In this document: positions 8,596-16,136 of the stretch, piece after piece | How the letters are laid out: each line of letters begins with the position of its first letter | How positions within the stretch are numbered: position 1 is the first letter of the stretch | Source: Oscillospiraceae bacterium | GTDB taxonomy: Bacteria; Bacillota; Clostridia; Oscillospirales; Acutalibacteraceae | Reading direction: 5' to 3' | Assembly: GCA_015065885.1 (NCBI GenBank) | Contig: SVPJ01000025.1 | Span: 1-35,722 of the forward strand | Length of the DNA: 35,722 nucleotides | Translations under genes and position numbers: made by a program | The notes under the pieces: model-generated | What the model saw: only the letters and a program-made list of their open reading frames with translations | Database searches by the model: none | What the model was told of the DNA's origin: nothing

Positions 8596-8644
8596 TGCTA
8601 CATTTTTGGCGTAATTTTTGGCAAAAGCATAGAATTTATAAAGA

Positions 8645-8676
8645 AACGGTCGGAAATCTTGACATTTCCGACCGTT
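8645..8676. repeat. 13-bp perfect inverted repeat spanning the secDF -35 region
   Basis: AACGGTCGGAAAT (8645-8657) and its exact complement (8664-8676) flank CTTGAC. The -35 box TTGACA (8659-8664) lies in the spacer and touches the right arm. The plus strand has no U-tract after the stem, so an operator is at least as likely as a terminator; on the minus strand TTTCTTT follows. Confidence 0.85.
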
Positions 8677-8687
8677 CGTTATATAAT
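8659..8687 (+). promoter_or_regulatory. Perfect-consensus sigma-A promoter for secD-secF
   Basis: TTGACA (8659-8664), a 17-nt spacer and TATAAT (8682-8687): both hexamers match consensus exactly. The leader contains a small GCGCG/CGCGC hairpin (8697-8711) before the secD ribosome site. Confidence 0.9.
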
Positions 8688-8736
8688 AAATCTATTAGCG
8701 CGGACTACGCGCGAGTAAGTATTGGAGGAACTACCG

Positions 8737-10131
8737 ATGAAGCGCACAGCAAGACCCGTATTTTTCATCGTGGCGCTGGTGATCCTGGTGTTGGCGTATA
8801 CGTCCATCTTCGGCGTGTACACCTACTTCGGCGATCGTCGTGACACGATCATTCGCGGTGCTTCGGACATTCGATTCGGCATCGATATCCGCGGCGGCGT
8901 GGACGTGACCTTCGGCGCAAAGGATACGAAGATCCAAGTGTCCGAAGAACAGCTCGACGGCGTGAAAGCCGTCATTGAAGAACGTTTGGTTCTTCGCAAC
9001 ATAACCGACTATGAGATCTATGCCGACACTGCCAACAAGCAGGTGGTGGTTCGTTTCCCGTGGGAAGCGGGCGAGAGCAACTATGACCCGACCAAAGCCA
9101 TCAGCGAGATCGGTCAGACGGCTCAGTTGGCGTTCCATATCGGCGATGCCACCGATTCCGAAACGGGCAAGCCTACGGGCGACCTCGTGCTGACCGGTAA
9201 CGACGTGGCGTCGGCTAAAGCCGCGTATGATGAGGAAAATCAGCAGTACGTCGTGTTGCTCAACCTGAAGGAGTCGGGCAAGAAGGCGTTTGCCGATGCG
9301 ACCAAGAAGCAGTACGACAACAATAAGGCGCCCATCTCCATTTGGTTGGACGATCAGATGATCTCCGCGCCGAAGGTGCAGGCGGTCATCACCAACGGTG
9401 AGGCGACCATTTCGGGCAGCTTTGAAACGATGGCGGATGCACAGGACCTCGCAAACCTCATCACGTCGGGCTCTCTGCCGTTTGAACTTGAAGTGAAGAG
9501 CAGCGGTACCATCAACCCCACGATGGGTGTGAAGGCGCTGGATGCGATGGTGCTGGCGGCGGCGATCGCCTTCGTGCTGATCGCGGCGTTTATGCTCATT
9601 TACTACCGTGTGCCCGGTTTCGTGGCGGTCATCGCTCTGCTCGGTCAGGTGGCGGGCTCCGTTGCGGCGGTGTCGGGTTACTTCGGCATCTTCAACAGCT
9701 TTACGCTGACCCTGCCCGGTATTGCGGGTATCATCCTCTCCATCGGTATGGGTGTGGATGCGAACGTGATCACGGCGGAGCGTATTAAGGAAGAGATCCG
9801 CGCAGGCAAGACCATCGACGGTGCGATCCGTTCGGGTTCGAAGGAATCCTTCTGGGCGATCTTCGACGGTAACATCACGGTCATCATCGTGGCGGCCGTG
9901 TTGATGGGCGTCTTTGGCCCGTCCGACAGCGTGTTCGGTTGGCTGCTCAGCCCCCTGATGCGCTGGTTCCCCGTGGCGACCACCGGTGCGGTGTACTCCT
10001 TCGGTTACACCTTGCTCGTCGGTATCATTTTCAACTTCGTTATGGGTATGACCGCATCGCGTTTGATGCTGTCCTCGCTTTCGCGCCTGAAGTGCTTGCG
10101 TAAGCCCTGGCTGTATGGAGGTGAGCGGTAA
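8737..10131 (+). CDS. secD: Protein translocase subunit SecD, 464 aa
   Basis: SecD of the SecDF complex, which uses the proton-motive force to help pull secreted proteins across the membrane after SecYEG. An N-terminal membrane helix (about 8-30) is followed by the D1 signature GIDIRGGVDVTF, a large extracytoplasmic domain, and a C-terminal block of five helices containing GMGVDANVITAERIKEE. The ATG at 8737 follows GGAGGAA at ideal spacing; a TTG at 8722 would overlap that site. The stop shares one base with the secF start (TAATG), so translation is probably coupled. SecD and SecF are separate proteins here, unlike the fused Bacillus SecDF. Confidence 0.97.
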   Translation: MKRTARPVFFIVALVILVLAYTSIFGVYTYFGDRRDTIIRGASDIRFGIDIRGGVDVTFGAKDTKIQVSEEQLDGVKAVIEERLVLRNITDYEIYADTANKQVVVRFPWEAGESNYDPTKAISEIGQTAQLAFHIGDATDSETGKPTGDLVLTGNDVASAKAAYDEENQQYVVLLNLKESGKKAFADATKKQYDNNKAPISIWLDDQMISAPKVQAVITNGEATISGSFETMADAQDLANLITSGSLPFELEVKSSGTINPTMGVKALDAMVLAAAIAFVLIAAFMLIYYRVPGFVAVIALLGQVAGSVAAVSGYFGIFNSFTLTLPGIAGIILSIGMGVDANVITAERIKEEIRAGKTIDGAIRSGSKESFWAIFDGNITVIIVAAVLMGVFGPSDSVFGWLLSPLMRWFPVATTGAVYSFGYTLLVGIIFNFVMGMTASRLMLSSLSRLKCLRKPWLYGGER

Positions 10132-11039
10132 TGAAAAAGGAATTTAACTTTATCCAAAGCCGTAAGATCTGCGTGATCATCTCGCTGTGCATCTTTGCGG
10201 TGGGTATTCTGTTCAACGTCATTTTCGGCACGGGCATGGACGTCTCCTTCAGCGGCGGTACGCTGGTGCGTTACAGCTATGCGGAGAAGATCGACGTGAA
10301 TGCGGTGCAAGCGATGGCGCAGGACGTGCTCGGCAAGGATGCCGAAGCCTCGCTCGAGAACGTGGACAACACCGACGTGGTTACCGTCACCTTCCCGAAA
10401 GAGATCACGCTCGAACAGCAGACCAAGCTGAACGAGCGTATGACCAAGGATTTCAAGGACAACAAGCCCGTGCAGGTGGAAGCCAAGACGCTCTCCGCGC
10501 CGATGGGCCGTCAGTTCTTTGTGAAGTGCCTTGCGGCGATCGCGCTGGCGGCAGGTTTCCTGCTTTTGTACGTGGGTCTGCGTTTCCGTCGTATCGGCGG
10601 TTTCTCGGCAGGTCTGTGTGCTCTGCTGGCACTGGTGCATGATCTTTTGATCTGTTACTTCGTGTTCGTCATCTTCCGCATCAATCTGGACGATAACTTC
10701 GTCGCCGTGATGCTGACCATTCTCGGTTACTCGCTGAACGATACCATCGTTATCTTTGACCGTGTGCGTGAAAACCGCCGCCGTCACAAGAACATGCCGA
10801 TCAGCGACGTTGTGAATCTCAGTATCAACCAGACCTTCACCCGTACCCTCGTGACCGCCGTGGCGGTGTTCGTGGCGATCGCGGTGGTGGTTGTCGTGGC
10901 ATTGATCATGCGCATCGACTCCATCATGAGTTTCGCCCTGCCGATGATGTTCGGTGTTGTCTCCGGTTTCTATTCCTCCGTGTTCCTCAGTGCGCCGATC
11001 TGGGCGCTGTGGCGCGAGAAGAAAGCCGAAAAGAAATAA
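10131..11039 (+). CDS. secF: Protein translocase subunit SecF, 302 aa
   Basis: Partner of SecD in the inner membrane. Family features in order: first helix (about 11-33), GTGMDVSFSGGTLVRYSY (equivalent of the SecD D1 motif), a short extracytoplasmic P1-like domain (about 55-125), and five C-terminal helices with GYSLNDTIVIFDRVREN. The start codon overlaps the secD stop by one base and GGAGGTGAG precedes it. Length is typical of stand-alone SecF. yajC is not nearby. Confidence 0.97.
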   Translation: MKKEFNFIQSRKICVIISLCIFAVGILFNVIFGTGMDVSFSGGTLVRYSYAEKIDVNAVQAMAQDVLGKDAEASLENVDNTDVVTVTFPKEITLEQQTKLNERMTKDFKDNKPVQVEAKTLSAPMGRQFFVKCLAAIALAAGFLLLYVGLRFRRIGGFSAGLCALLALVHDLLICYFVFVIFRINLDDNFVAVMLTILGYSLNDTIVIFDRVRENRRRHKNMPISDVVNLSINQTFTRTLVTAVAVFVAIAVVVVVALIMRIDSIMSFALPMMFGVVSGFYSSVFLSAPIWALWREKKAEKK

Positions 11040-11051
11040 GTGTTTTAAAAG

Positions 11052-11087
11052 CCTCACGGTTTCCTCGGGGATACCGTGAGGTTTTTT
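11052..11087 (+). terminator. Intrinsic terminator of secDF
   Basis: CCTCACGGT (11052-11060) pairs with ACCGTGAGG (11073-11081), 12-nt loop, then TTTTTT. Confidence 0.92.
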
Positions 11088-11147
11088 CGTATACGAAAGC
11101 CTATGTGCGGACGAACAGCGAAATTGACATCCAATCCCAACCGTGCA

Positions 11148-11225
11148 GTAGGGGAGGGGTTCCACCCCCTCCCGCGAAATGAGATGCGGATTCGAAAGGC
11201 GGAACGGTCAGGGACCGTTCCCTAC
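11148..11225. repeat. Short dispersed hairpin element (REP/MITE-like), family B
   Basis: A 78-bp stretch bounded by GTAGGG and CCCTAC. It contains two hairpins: a G-run pairing with a C-run (11151-11173) and GGAACGGTC-AGG-GACCGTTCC (11201-11221). The right end, a hairpin directly followed by CTACGA, matches the element at 23302-23328. It fills most of the space between the secDF terminator and the recG promoter. Confidence 0.65.
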
Positions 11226-11250
11226 GAGGGACTCCTGCGTGTTTTCCCTC

Positions 11251-11279
11251 TTGTCAAACGCGCACGTTTTTATTATAAT
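11251..11279 (+). promoter_or_regulatory. Sigma-A promoter for recG
   Basis: TTGTCA (11251-11256), a 17-nt spacer and a consensus TATAAT (11274-11279), 20 nt before the recG start. Confidence 0.82.
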
Positions 11280-11299
11280 AGAGTAAAGGCGGTGAGACT

Positions 11300-13348
11300 A
11301 TGGCGGAGTTGACACACGACACCTCGGTGCGCTACATCAAAGGGGTGGGTGAAAAAATGGCAGCGGCTTTTGCTCGCTTGCACATTCACACGGTGGAGGA
11401 TCTTCTCCGCCATTTTCCGCGCGCGTATGAGGATTGGTCGCAGGTGGTGCGGATCGCGGACGCCCCCGTGGGGGAGTCGTGTTGTGTGCGTGCCACGGTG
11501 CTGACCGACGTGCAGACAAACTTTATCCGCAAGGGAATGACCTTGTTCAAGTTTACCGCGAGCGACGGTAAAAACGGGATGCAGGTCACGCTGTTTAACA
11601 ATAAATATCTGGCAAACCGTATCAAGCGCGGGCGGGAATACCTCTTTTTCGGCACCGTCACCAGTGGGTACGCACGGTATGAAATGGCGTCGCCGCTGAT
11701 CGAAGAAGTGAGCGGTGCGATGCGTATTCATCCCATCTATCGGCAGACGGAGGGACTGACCACCCGCACCATCGCCAAGACGGTAGAAAAAGTGTTGCCG
11801 ACCCTTTCGACCGCGGCGGATATCCTGCCGCCCGCTTTGATCGCGCGCTACGGGCTGTGTACCGCGGCGTATGCCTATCAAAACATCCATTTCCCGCGGG
11901 ATCGCGAAGCGCTCAGCACCGCGCGCCGCCGCTTGGTGTTTGAAGAATTGCTGTTGCTGCAACTGGGATTATTACGCCTTAAAGGGCGCACCCGCGCGGT
12001 GGCGGGCACGCCCGTTGCCACCGATGCAAGCGAGGAGTTTTGGTCGTTGTTGCCGTTTACTCCTACGGGGGCGCAACGGCGGGCAGTGGCCGATTGCGTG
12101 CGGGATATGCAAGGCGGCGCCCCGATGAGCCGTTTGGTGCAAGGGGACGTCGGCAGCGGTAAGACGGCGGTCGCGGCGGGCGTCGCGTACACCGTGATTC
12201 AAAACGGCGGGCAGGTCGCGATGATGGCACCCACCGAAATTTTGGCGGAGCAACACGCAAAGACGCTCGAAAAATTGCTGACGCCCGCGGGTATTCGTGT
12301 GGGGAAACTGACGGGCAGTATGCCCGCCGCCGAAAAACGTGCCGTGCGGGAAGGTTTGGCAAACGGCACGGTGCAGTTGGTGGTGGGGACCCACGCGCTG
12401 ATCTCCGACGGGGTGGAATTCTCCCGTTTGGGGTTGGTGATCACCGATGAACAGCACCGTTTTGGGGTGGCGCAACGTGCCAGACTGGCGGAAAAGGGCG
12501 AAAACCCGCATCTGCTCGTTATGTCGGCAACGCCCATTCCGCGTACCCTGGCGCTGATCATTTACGGAGATCTTGACGTATCGGTGCTGGACGAATTGCC
12601 CCCCGGCCGTCAGCCCATCGCCACCTTTGCGGTGGACAGCGGCAAACGGGCGCGGGCGTACGGGTACGTGAAAAAGCATTTGGATGAAGGACGGCAGGCG
12701 TACGTGGTGTGTCCGCTCGTGGAAGAAGGAGAAGAAGGGAGTGACCTTGCCGCCGCCACCGAAACGGTAGCGGAATTACAACAAGGTGCGCTCAAGGGAT
12801 ATCGCACGGCGTTGCTTCACGGGCGGATGAAGGGCGCGGAAAAGGAGGCGGTCATGTCCGCCTTTGCCCGCGGTGAAGTGGACGTGTTGGTGTCCACCAC
12901 CGTGATCGAAGTGGGGGTGGACGTGCCCAACGCGGTCATTATGGTGATCGAAAACGCCGACCGCTTCGGTTTGGCGCAACTGCACCAGTTGCGCGGACGT
13001 GTGGGACGCGGGGAGTACGCCTCCACGTGTATCCTTATTTCGGATGCACAAAACGAGGAAGCGCGCCGTCGCTTGCGGGTGATGTGCCAAACCACCGACG
13101 GATTCCGCATTGCGGACGAGGACTTGCAACTGCGCGGGCCGGGTGATTTCTTCGGCAACCGTCAACACGGCTTGCCGCAGTTGAACATTGCCGACTTGAT
13201 GAGCGATGCCGCCTTACTCGGTGCGGCACGCCGTGCGGCGGAAGAGTTGTTGCGGAAAGACCCGTTGCTCTCGGCCGCGGAACACCGTCCGCTTGTCGAG
13301 GCGGTGGAACGGCTGTTTGCCCGCGTCGGCGACGGCGGTATGAACTGA
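11300..13348 (+). CDS. recG: ATP-dependent DNA helicase RecG, 682 aa
   Basis: Superfamily 2 helicase that reverses stalled replication forks and branch-migrates recombination intermediates. The N-terminal wedge/OB region starts with a helix-hairpin-helix-like segment (YIKGVGEKMAAAF). The motor domains hold Walker A GDVGSGKT (282-289), DEQH (383-386), SATPIPRT (motif III), and RGRVGRG (motif VI). QLRGPGDFFGNRQHG is the characteristic C-terminal RecG hook. Length is normal. The ATG at 11300 lies just downstream of a promoter, behind a weak purine-rich site (AAAGGCGGTGAG). It seems to be a single-gene unit. Confidence 0.97.
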   Translation: MAELTHDTSVRYIKGVGEKMAAAFARLHIHTVEDLLRHFPRAYEDWSQVVRIADAPVGESCCVRATVLTDVQTNFIRKGMTLFKFTASDGKNGMQVTLFNNKYLANRIKRGREYLFFGTVTSGYARYEMASPLIEEVSGAMRIHPIYRQTEGLTTRTIAKTVEKVLPTLSTAADILPPALIARYGLCTAAYAYQNIHFPRDREALSTARRRLVFEELLLLQLGLLRLKGRTRAVAGTPVATDASEEFWSLLPFTPTGAQRRAVADCVRDMQGGAPMSRLVQGDVGSGKTAVAAGVAYTVIQNGGQVAMMAPTEILAEQHAKTLEKLLTPAGIRVGKLTGSMPAAEKRAVREGLANGTVQLVVGTHALISDGVEFSRLGLVITDEQHRFGVAQRARLAEKGENPHLLVMSATPIPRTLALIIYGDLDVSVLDELPPGRQPIATFAVDSGKRARAYGYVKKHLDEGRQAYVVCPLVEEGEEGSDLAAATETVAELQQGALKGYRTALLHGRMKGAEKEAVMSAFARGEVDVLVSTTVIEVGVDVPNAVIMVIENADRFGLAQLHQLRGRVGRGEYASTCILISDAQNEEARRRLRVMCQTTDGFRIADEDLQLRGPGDFFGNRQHGLPQLNIADLMSDAALLGAARRAAEELLRKDPLLSAAEHRPLVEAVERLFARVGDGGMN

Positions 13349-13353
13349 AAATT

Positions 13354-13401
13354 AAGCACCGCGATTTTTGGAGTTTCTTCCAAAAATCGCGGTGCTTTTT
13401 T
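13354..13401 (+). terminator. Terminator of recG
   Basis: A perfect 18-bp stem (13355-13372 with 13379-13396) has a 6-nt loop and is followed by a T-run; A residues precede the stem. Confidence 0.93.
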
Positions 13402-13426
13402 GGTACTGTTTTTTGCACCGAAAGCA

Positions 13427-13455
13427 TTGACTTTTCGGGGTGGCTGTGGTACATA
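13427..13455 (+). promoter_or_regulatory. Probable promoter of the glycoside hydrolase gene
   Basis: TTGACT (13427-13432), a 17-nt spacer and TACATA (13450-13455). The -35 is good; the -10 is weak, so activation or another placement is possible. Confidence 0.5.
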
Positions 13456-13489
13456 GTAGACAACCGAAGATGAAACGGGGGGATGGACA

Positions 13490-15367
13490 ATGGCAATCCG
13501 AGAGATCGTAATTCAAGGCGTGCCGTTCGGGCGGGAAGATACGCCCGACATTCTGCGGCAGGTGAAGGAAAGCGGCGCCACGGCGGTGCAGATCTACACC
13601 TTCTGGCGGGATTTCGAGCCGCACGCCGAGGGGCAGTTTGAATGGGACTATTTTGACGCGCAGGTGAAGCAGATTCAAGAAGCGGGACTTCAGTGGGTGC
13701 CGTTTTTGCTGATGGGACCGAAGTATGCCGCTCCCGACTGGTGGCTTTCCGACCCGCGGCACAAAGGGCTCGTTTGTTTGGAACACGGGAAAGAGACGCC
13801 CATTGAGTCTATCTGGAATCCCGCGTTTCGCGAGCAAGTCTCCCGTGTGGTGAAGGCGTTTGCGGAGCATTATTTGCCGTGGGGCGTCATTCAATCGGTG
13901 CAACCCGGCATCTGCGGGGATTACGGCGAATCCATCATGCCCGTGCACGGCAACTGGGCAGGGGATTATCACACCCATGGCGGCTATTGGTGCGGTGACG
14001 AATACGCCGTGGCGGATTTCCGCCGCGTAATGCAGGCGAAGTTCGGTACCGTCAAGGCATTGAACGACGCGTGGAATTCCCGCTACGCCGATTTTGACGC
14101 GTTGCGTCCCTTCCTGCCGCACAAAACGACCTCCCGCACCGCGCTGTTTGACGAACTCAGATGGTACAAGGATTCCATGACTGAATACGTGGATTTTTGG
14201 CTTGGTACGTGCCGTGCGGCGTTTCCCGATACACCGATCTATATGTGTGTGGGTGGTAACGAAGAGCCGGAACACGCCTCCGATTTCGCGGCGCAGGCGA
14301 AGGTGTGCGCGAAACACGGGGCGGGTCTGCGCCTGACCAACGAATGCAACCGCTTTTTTGAAAACTATTTTCTTACGGCGTACACCCACGCGGCGTGCGA
14401 ACAGTACGGTGCCTATTTGGGGTTGGAACCTGTCGGCGGCTTGACCCCCGAAGGGGTGTGTGCCAGAATGTTCGGCAGTGCGGTATACGGTAACCGTCAG
14501 ATGATGTATTACTACGGCAACGTGTTCCAAAGACCTGACGAGCAGGGGAGCATCTATAATGCCTGCAGTGAGAGTTTTATGAAGTATCTGCCGCTTTTAC
14601 GGGAAGGAAAAACCGTGTGCGACGTGGCGTTTTTCTGGCCGGGATTGGTTGGCGCACTGGGGCGTGGTATTCCCGACGGTATTCGCCCGCTTGCCACCTT
14701 CTTGCGGCGTTTTACGACCGTGATGCCACTGAACGAGCAGATGATCCGCGACGGCGGACTTTCCCGTTTCAAACTGCTCATTATTCCGCCCGCCGAGTTT
14801 ACCGACCGTGAGACGTTGCACGCTATCTGTGAATACGTGAAAAACGGCGGTAAGGTGCTGGCGGTGGGACGCACGGCGGATATCGAACTCGACCCCGTCG
14901 AAGAATACGACGCGTTGTTCGGCATTCTGCCCGAAAGCGAAACGGGGGTCGGCGGCACGCGGTTCACCGTAACCGATCCGCGTTTTGCACGGTTTGCCGA
15001 AGCGGAAACCTACGTCGGTGGGCACGGTATGTTCGGGTTGCACCCCGATACCGTCGAGATCGCAGGCTGTGCACTCAATCCCCACAATTTGAGCGGTACC
15101 ACCACTGCCGCGATGAGCAATACCTTTATGCGGGAATACCCGTCGGGCGGTGCGGCGATCATGTATATGGGTCCGATGAATTTGGAATACGACCCGCAGG
15201 CACAACGTGCTTACAAGCCCGTGTTGGTCTCGTTGTTGCAGGACGTGCTTGAGGCATACACCGATTCGGCGGAATTGTTTACGCAGGCGGGTGAGCAGGC
15301 GCGCGGATATATCGGGGACGCGTTGTATGCCTTGCGTGATGACGGCGAGATCACGAAAGCAGAATAA
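13490..15367 (+). CDS. GH42-like (clan GH-A) glycoside hydrolase, 625 aa
   Basis: Predicted intracellular retaining glycosidase acting on oligosaccharides; no signal peptide. The N-terminal TIM barrel (about 1-370) opens like GH42 beta-galactosidases (VQIYTFWRDFEP, WDYFDAQVKQIQEAGLQWVPFL). The acid/base candidate is Glu147 in GICGDYGES; the nucleophile is less clear, with Glu313 in YLGLEPVGG the best positional fit and Glu285 in TNECN an alternative. Residues about 375-470 look like the Rossmann-like trimerisation domain of that group (LLIIPPAEFTD, NGGKVLAVG). The ATG at 13490 follows GGGGGGA. True family could be GH42 or a neighbour such as GH164, or the group loosely annotated as family-14-like. 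It stands alone, 1.4 kb from the convergent-side sugar importer operon. Confidence 0.75.
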   Translation: MAIREIVIQGVPFGREDTPDILRQVKESGATAVQIYTFWRDFEPHAEGQFEWDYFDAQVKQIQEAGLQWVPFLLMGPKYAAPDWWLSDPRHKGLVCLEHGKETPIESIWNPAFREQVSRVVKAFAEHYLPWGVIQSVQPGICGDYGESIMPVHGNWAGDYHTHGGYWCGDEYAVADFRRVMQAKFGTVKALNDAWNSRYADFDALRPFLPHKTTSRTALFDELRWYKDSMTEYVDFWLGTCRAAFPDTPIYMCVGGNEEPEHASDFAAQAKVCAKHGAGLRLTNECNRFFENYFLTAYTHAACEQYGAYLGLEPVGGLTPEGVCARMFGSAVYGNRQMMYYYGNVFQRPDEQGSIYNACSESFMKYLPLLREGKTVCDVAFFWPGLVGALGRGIPDGIRPLATFLRRFTTVMPLNEQMIRDGGLSRFKLLIIPPAEFTDRETLHAICEYVKNGGKVLAVGRTADIELDPVEEYDALFGILPESETGVGGTRFTVTDPRFARFAEAETYVGGHGMFGLHPDTVEIAGCALNPHNLSGTTTAAMSNTFMREYPSGGAAIMYMGPMNLEYDPQAQRAYKPVLVSLLQDVLEAYTDSAELFTQAGEQARGYIGDALYALRDDGEITKAE

Positions 15368-15373
15368 CAGAAA

Positions 15374-15409
15374 AAGCGCCTTGACCGCATCGGTCAAGGC
15401 GCTTGATCG
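15374..15409. terminator. Hairpin terminator after the glycoside hydrolase
   Basis: A perfect 14-bp stem (15374-15387 with 15391-15404), loop CAT. On the minus strand it is followed by TTTTTC; on the plus strand only TTGATCG follows, so it is a better minus-strand terminator. Its core TTGACCGCATCGGTCAA is identical to the core of the hairpin at 17307-17347. Confidence 0.75.
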
Positions 15410-15440
15410 TATCCAAAAGCCGTCTCTCACGTTTGGAAAA

Positions 15441-15462
15441 CGGAGGGAGGGTGTGTGAGAGG
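15441..15462 (+). repeat. Short repeat shared with 27844-27867
   Basis: CGGAGGGAGGGTGTGTG is identical at both sites and is followed by GAGAGG here and TGAGAGG there. Both copies are intergenic and in the same orientation. Confidence 0.55.
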
Positions 15463-15463
15463 C

Positions 15464-15491
15464 AAAAAGTCCGGCTTCTGCCGGACTTTTT
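15464..15491 (-). terminator. Bidirectional terminator at the TetR gene end
   Basis: AAAAAGTCCGGC (15464-15475) and its complement (15480-15491), loop TTCT, with A- and T-runs that serve either strand. It begins one base past the TetR stop. Confidence 0.9.
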
Positions 15492-15492
15492 A

Positions 15493-16011
15493 TCAGCGTC
15501 CGCGATATTCCTGCTGCAGTACCTGTGCCATTTCGGCAGGGGATTCCTGACACCCGCCTGCAAGCCAAAGTTTGATGATGGCGTTGAGTCCGTTTCTGAA
15601 AAATTCAATGTGATATTTCAAATTGTCACCTACCTGCTCCTTTTCCACGCGCCGCGGGTCACATACGGAGATCAGGTGTTTATCGTCGTAGCACAATTTA
15701 AAATACGTTTTATAAAACAGTTGATTTTCTTGGATATGGGTGAACATTTTCAGTGCGCCGCTGCGCTCGTTGAAATAATCGTATTGAGCAAACAGGTTGG
15801 AAAACTCGTTTTCCAACCTTTCGCGCGTTTTGTCCGCAAGGTCAAATATGTCAATATAATTGGCGTAAAAAGTGCTGCGGTTCAGTCCGGTCATTTTAAT
15901 GATGTCCGAAACGGTGATCTCTTTGATCTCGCGGGTCTGCAACAGTGAAACAAACGCCTTTTCTATTTTTTCTTGTGATTCGCGACGGCGTTTATTGTTT
16001 TTTACGTTCAT
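15493..16011 (-). CDS. TetR/AcrR-family transcriptional regulator, 172 aa
   Basis: One-component DNA-binding repressor. The N-terminal helix-turn-helix is typical: KIEKAFVSLLQ, then EITVSDIIKMTGLNRSTFYANY, then an acidic helix. The remaining 110 residues form the ligand-binding/dimerisation half and resemble the C-terminal domains of clostridial TetRs with a C-terminal amphipathic helix. The start at 16011 is preferred: GGGGGAGG lies 5 nt upstream and the conserved N-terminus begins there; an extension to 16161 would cross the divergent promoter. It shares a symmetric promoter with the two membrane-protein genes on the other strand and is the obvious candidate to repress both itself and them. 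The inducer is unknown. Confidence 0.9.
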   Translation of the reverse strand: MNVKNNKRRRESQEKIEKAFVSLLQTREIKEITVSDIIKMTGLNRSTFYANYIDIFDLADKTRERLENEFSNLFAQYDYFNERSGALKMFTHIQENQLFYKTYFKLCYDDKHLISVCDPRRVEKEQVGDNLKYHIEFFRNGLNAIIKLWLAGGCQESPAEMAQVLQQEYRGR

Positions 16012-16057
16012 ACGCGCCTCCCCCACTTTATTCCGACATTTACGAATCGTTTGATGG

Positions 16058-16086
16058 TTGTTTTGTCCATTGAAAAGCAGTATACT
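16058..16086 (+). promoter_or_regulatory. Rightward half of a symmetric bidirectional promoter (membrane-protein genes)
   Basis: TTGTTT (16058-16063), a 17-nt spacer and TATACT (16081-16086). The -10 lies in the self-complementary AGTATACT (16079-16086), used also by the leftward promoter. Confidence 0.75.
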
Positions 16087-16107
16087 ACGATTACAACAAA
16101 AAAACAA
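16079..16107 (-). promoter_or_regulatory. Leftward half of a symmetric bidirectional promoter (TetR gene)
   Basis: On the minus strand: TTGTTT (16107-16102), a 17-nt spacer and TATACT (16084-16079). Both hexamers and the spacer length equal those of the rightward promoter. Confidence 0.72.
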
Positions 16108-16136
16108 GTGTCGGTTTAATGAAAGGAGTTTTTCGG

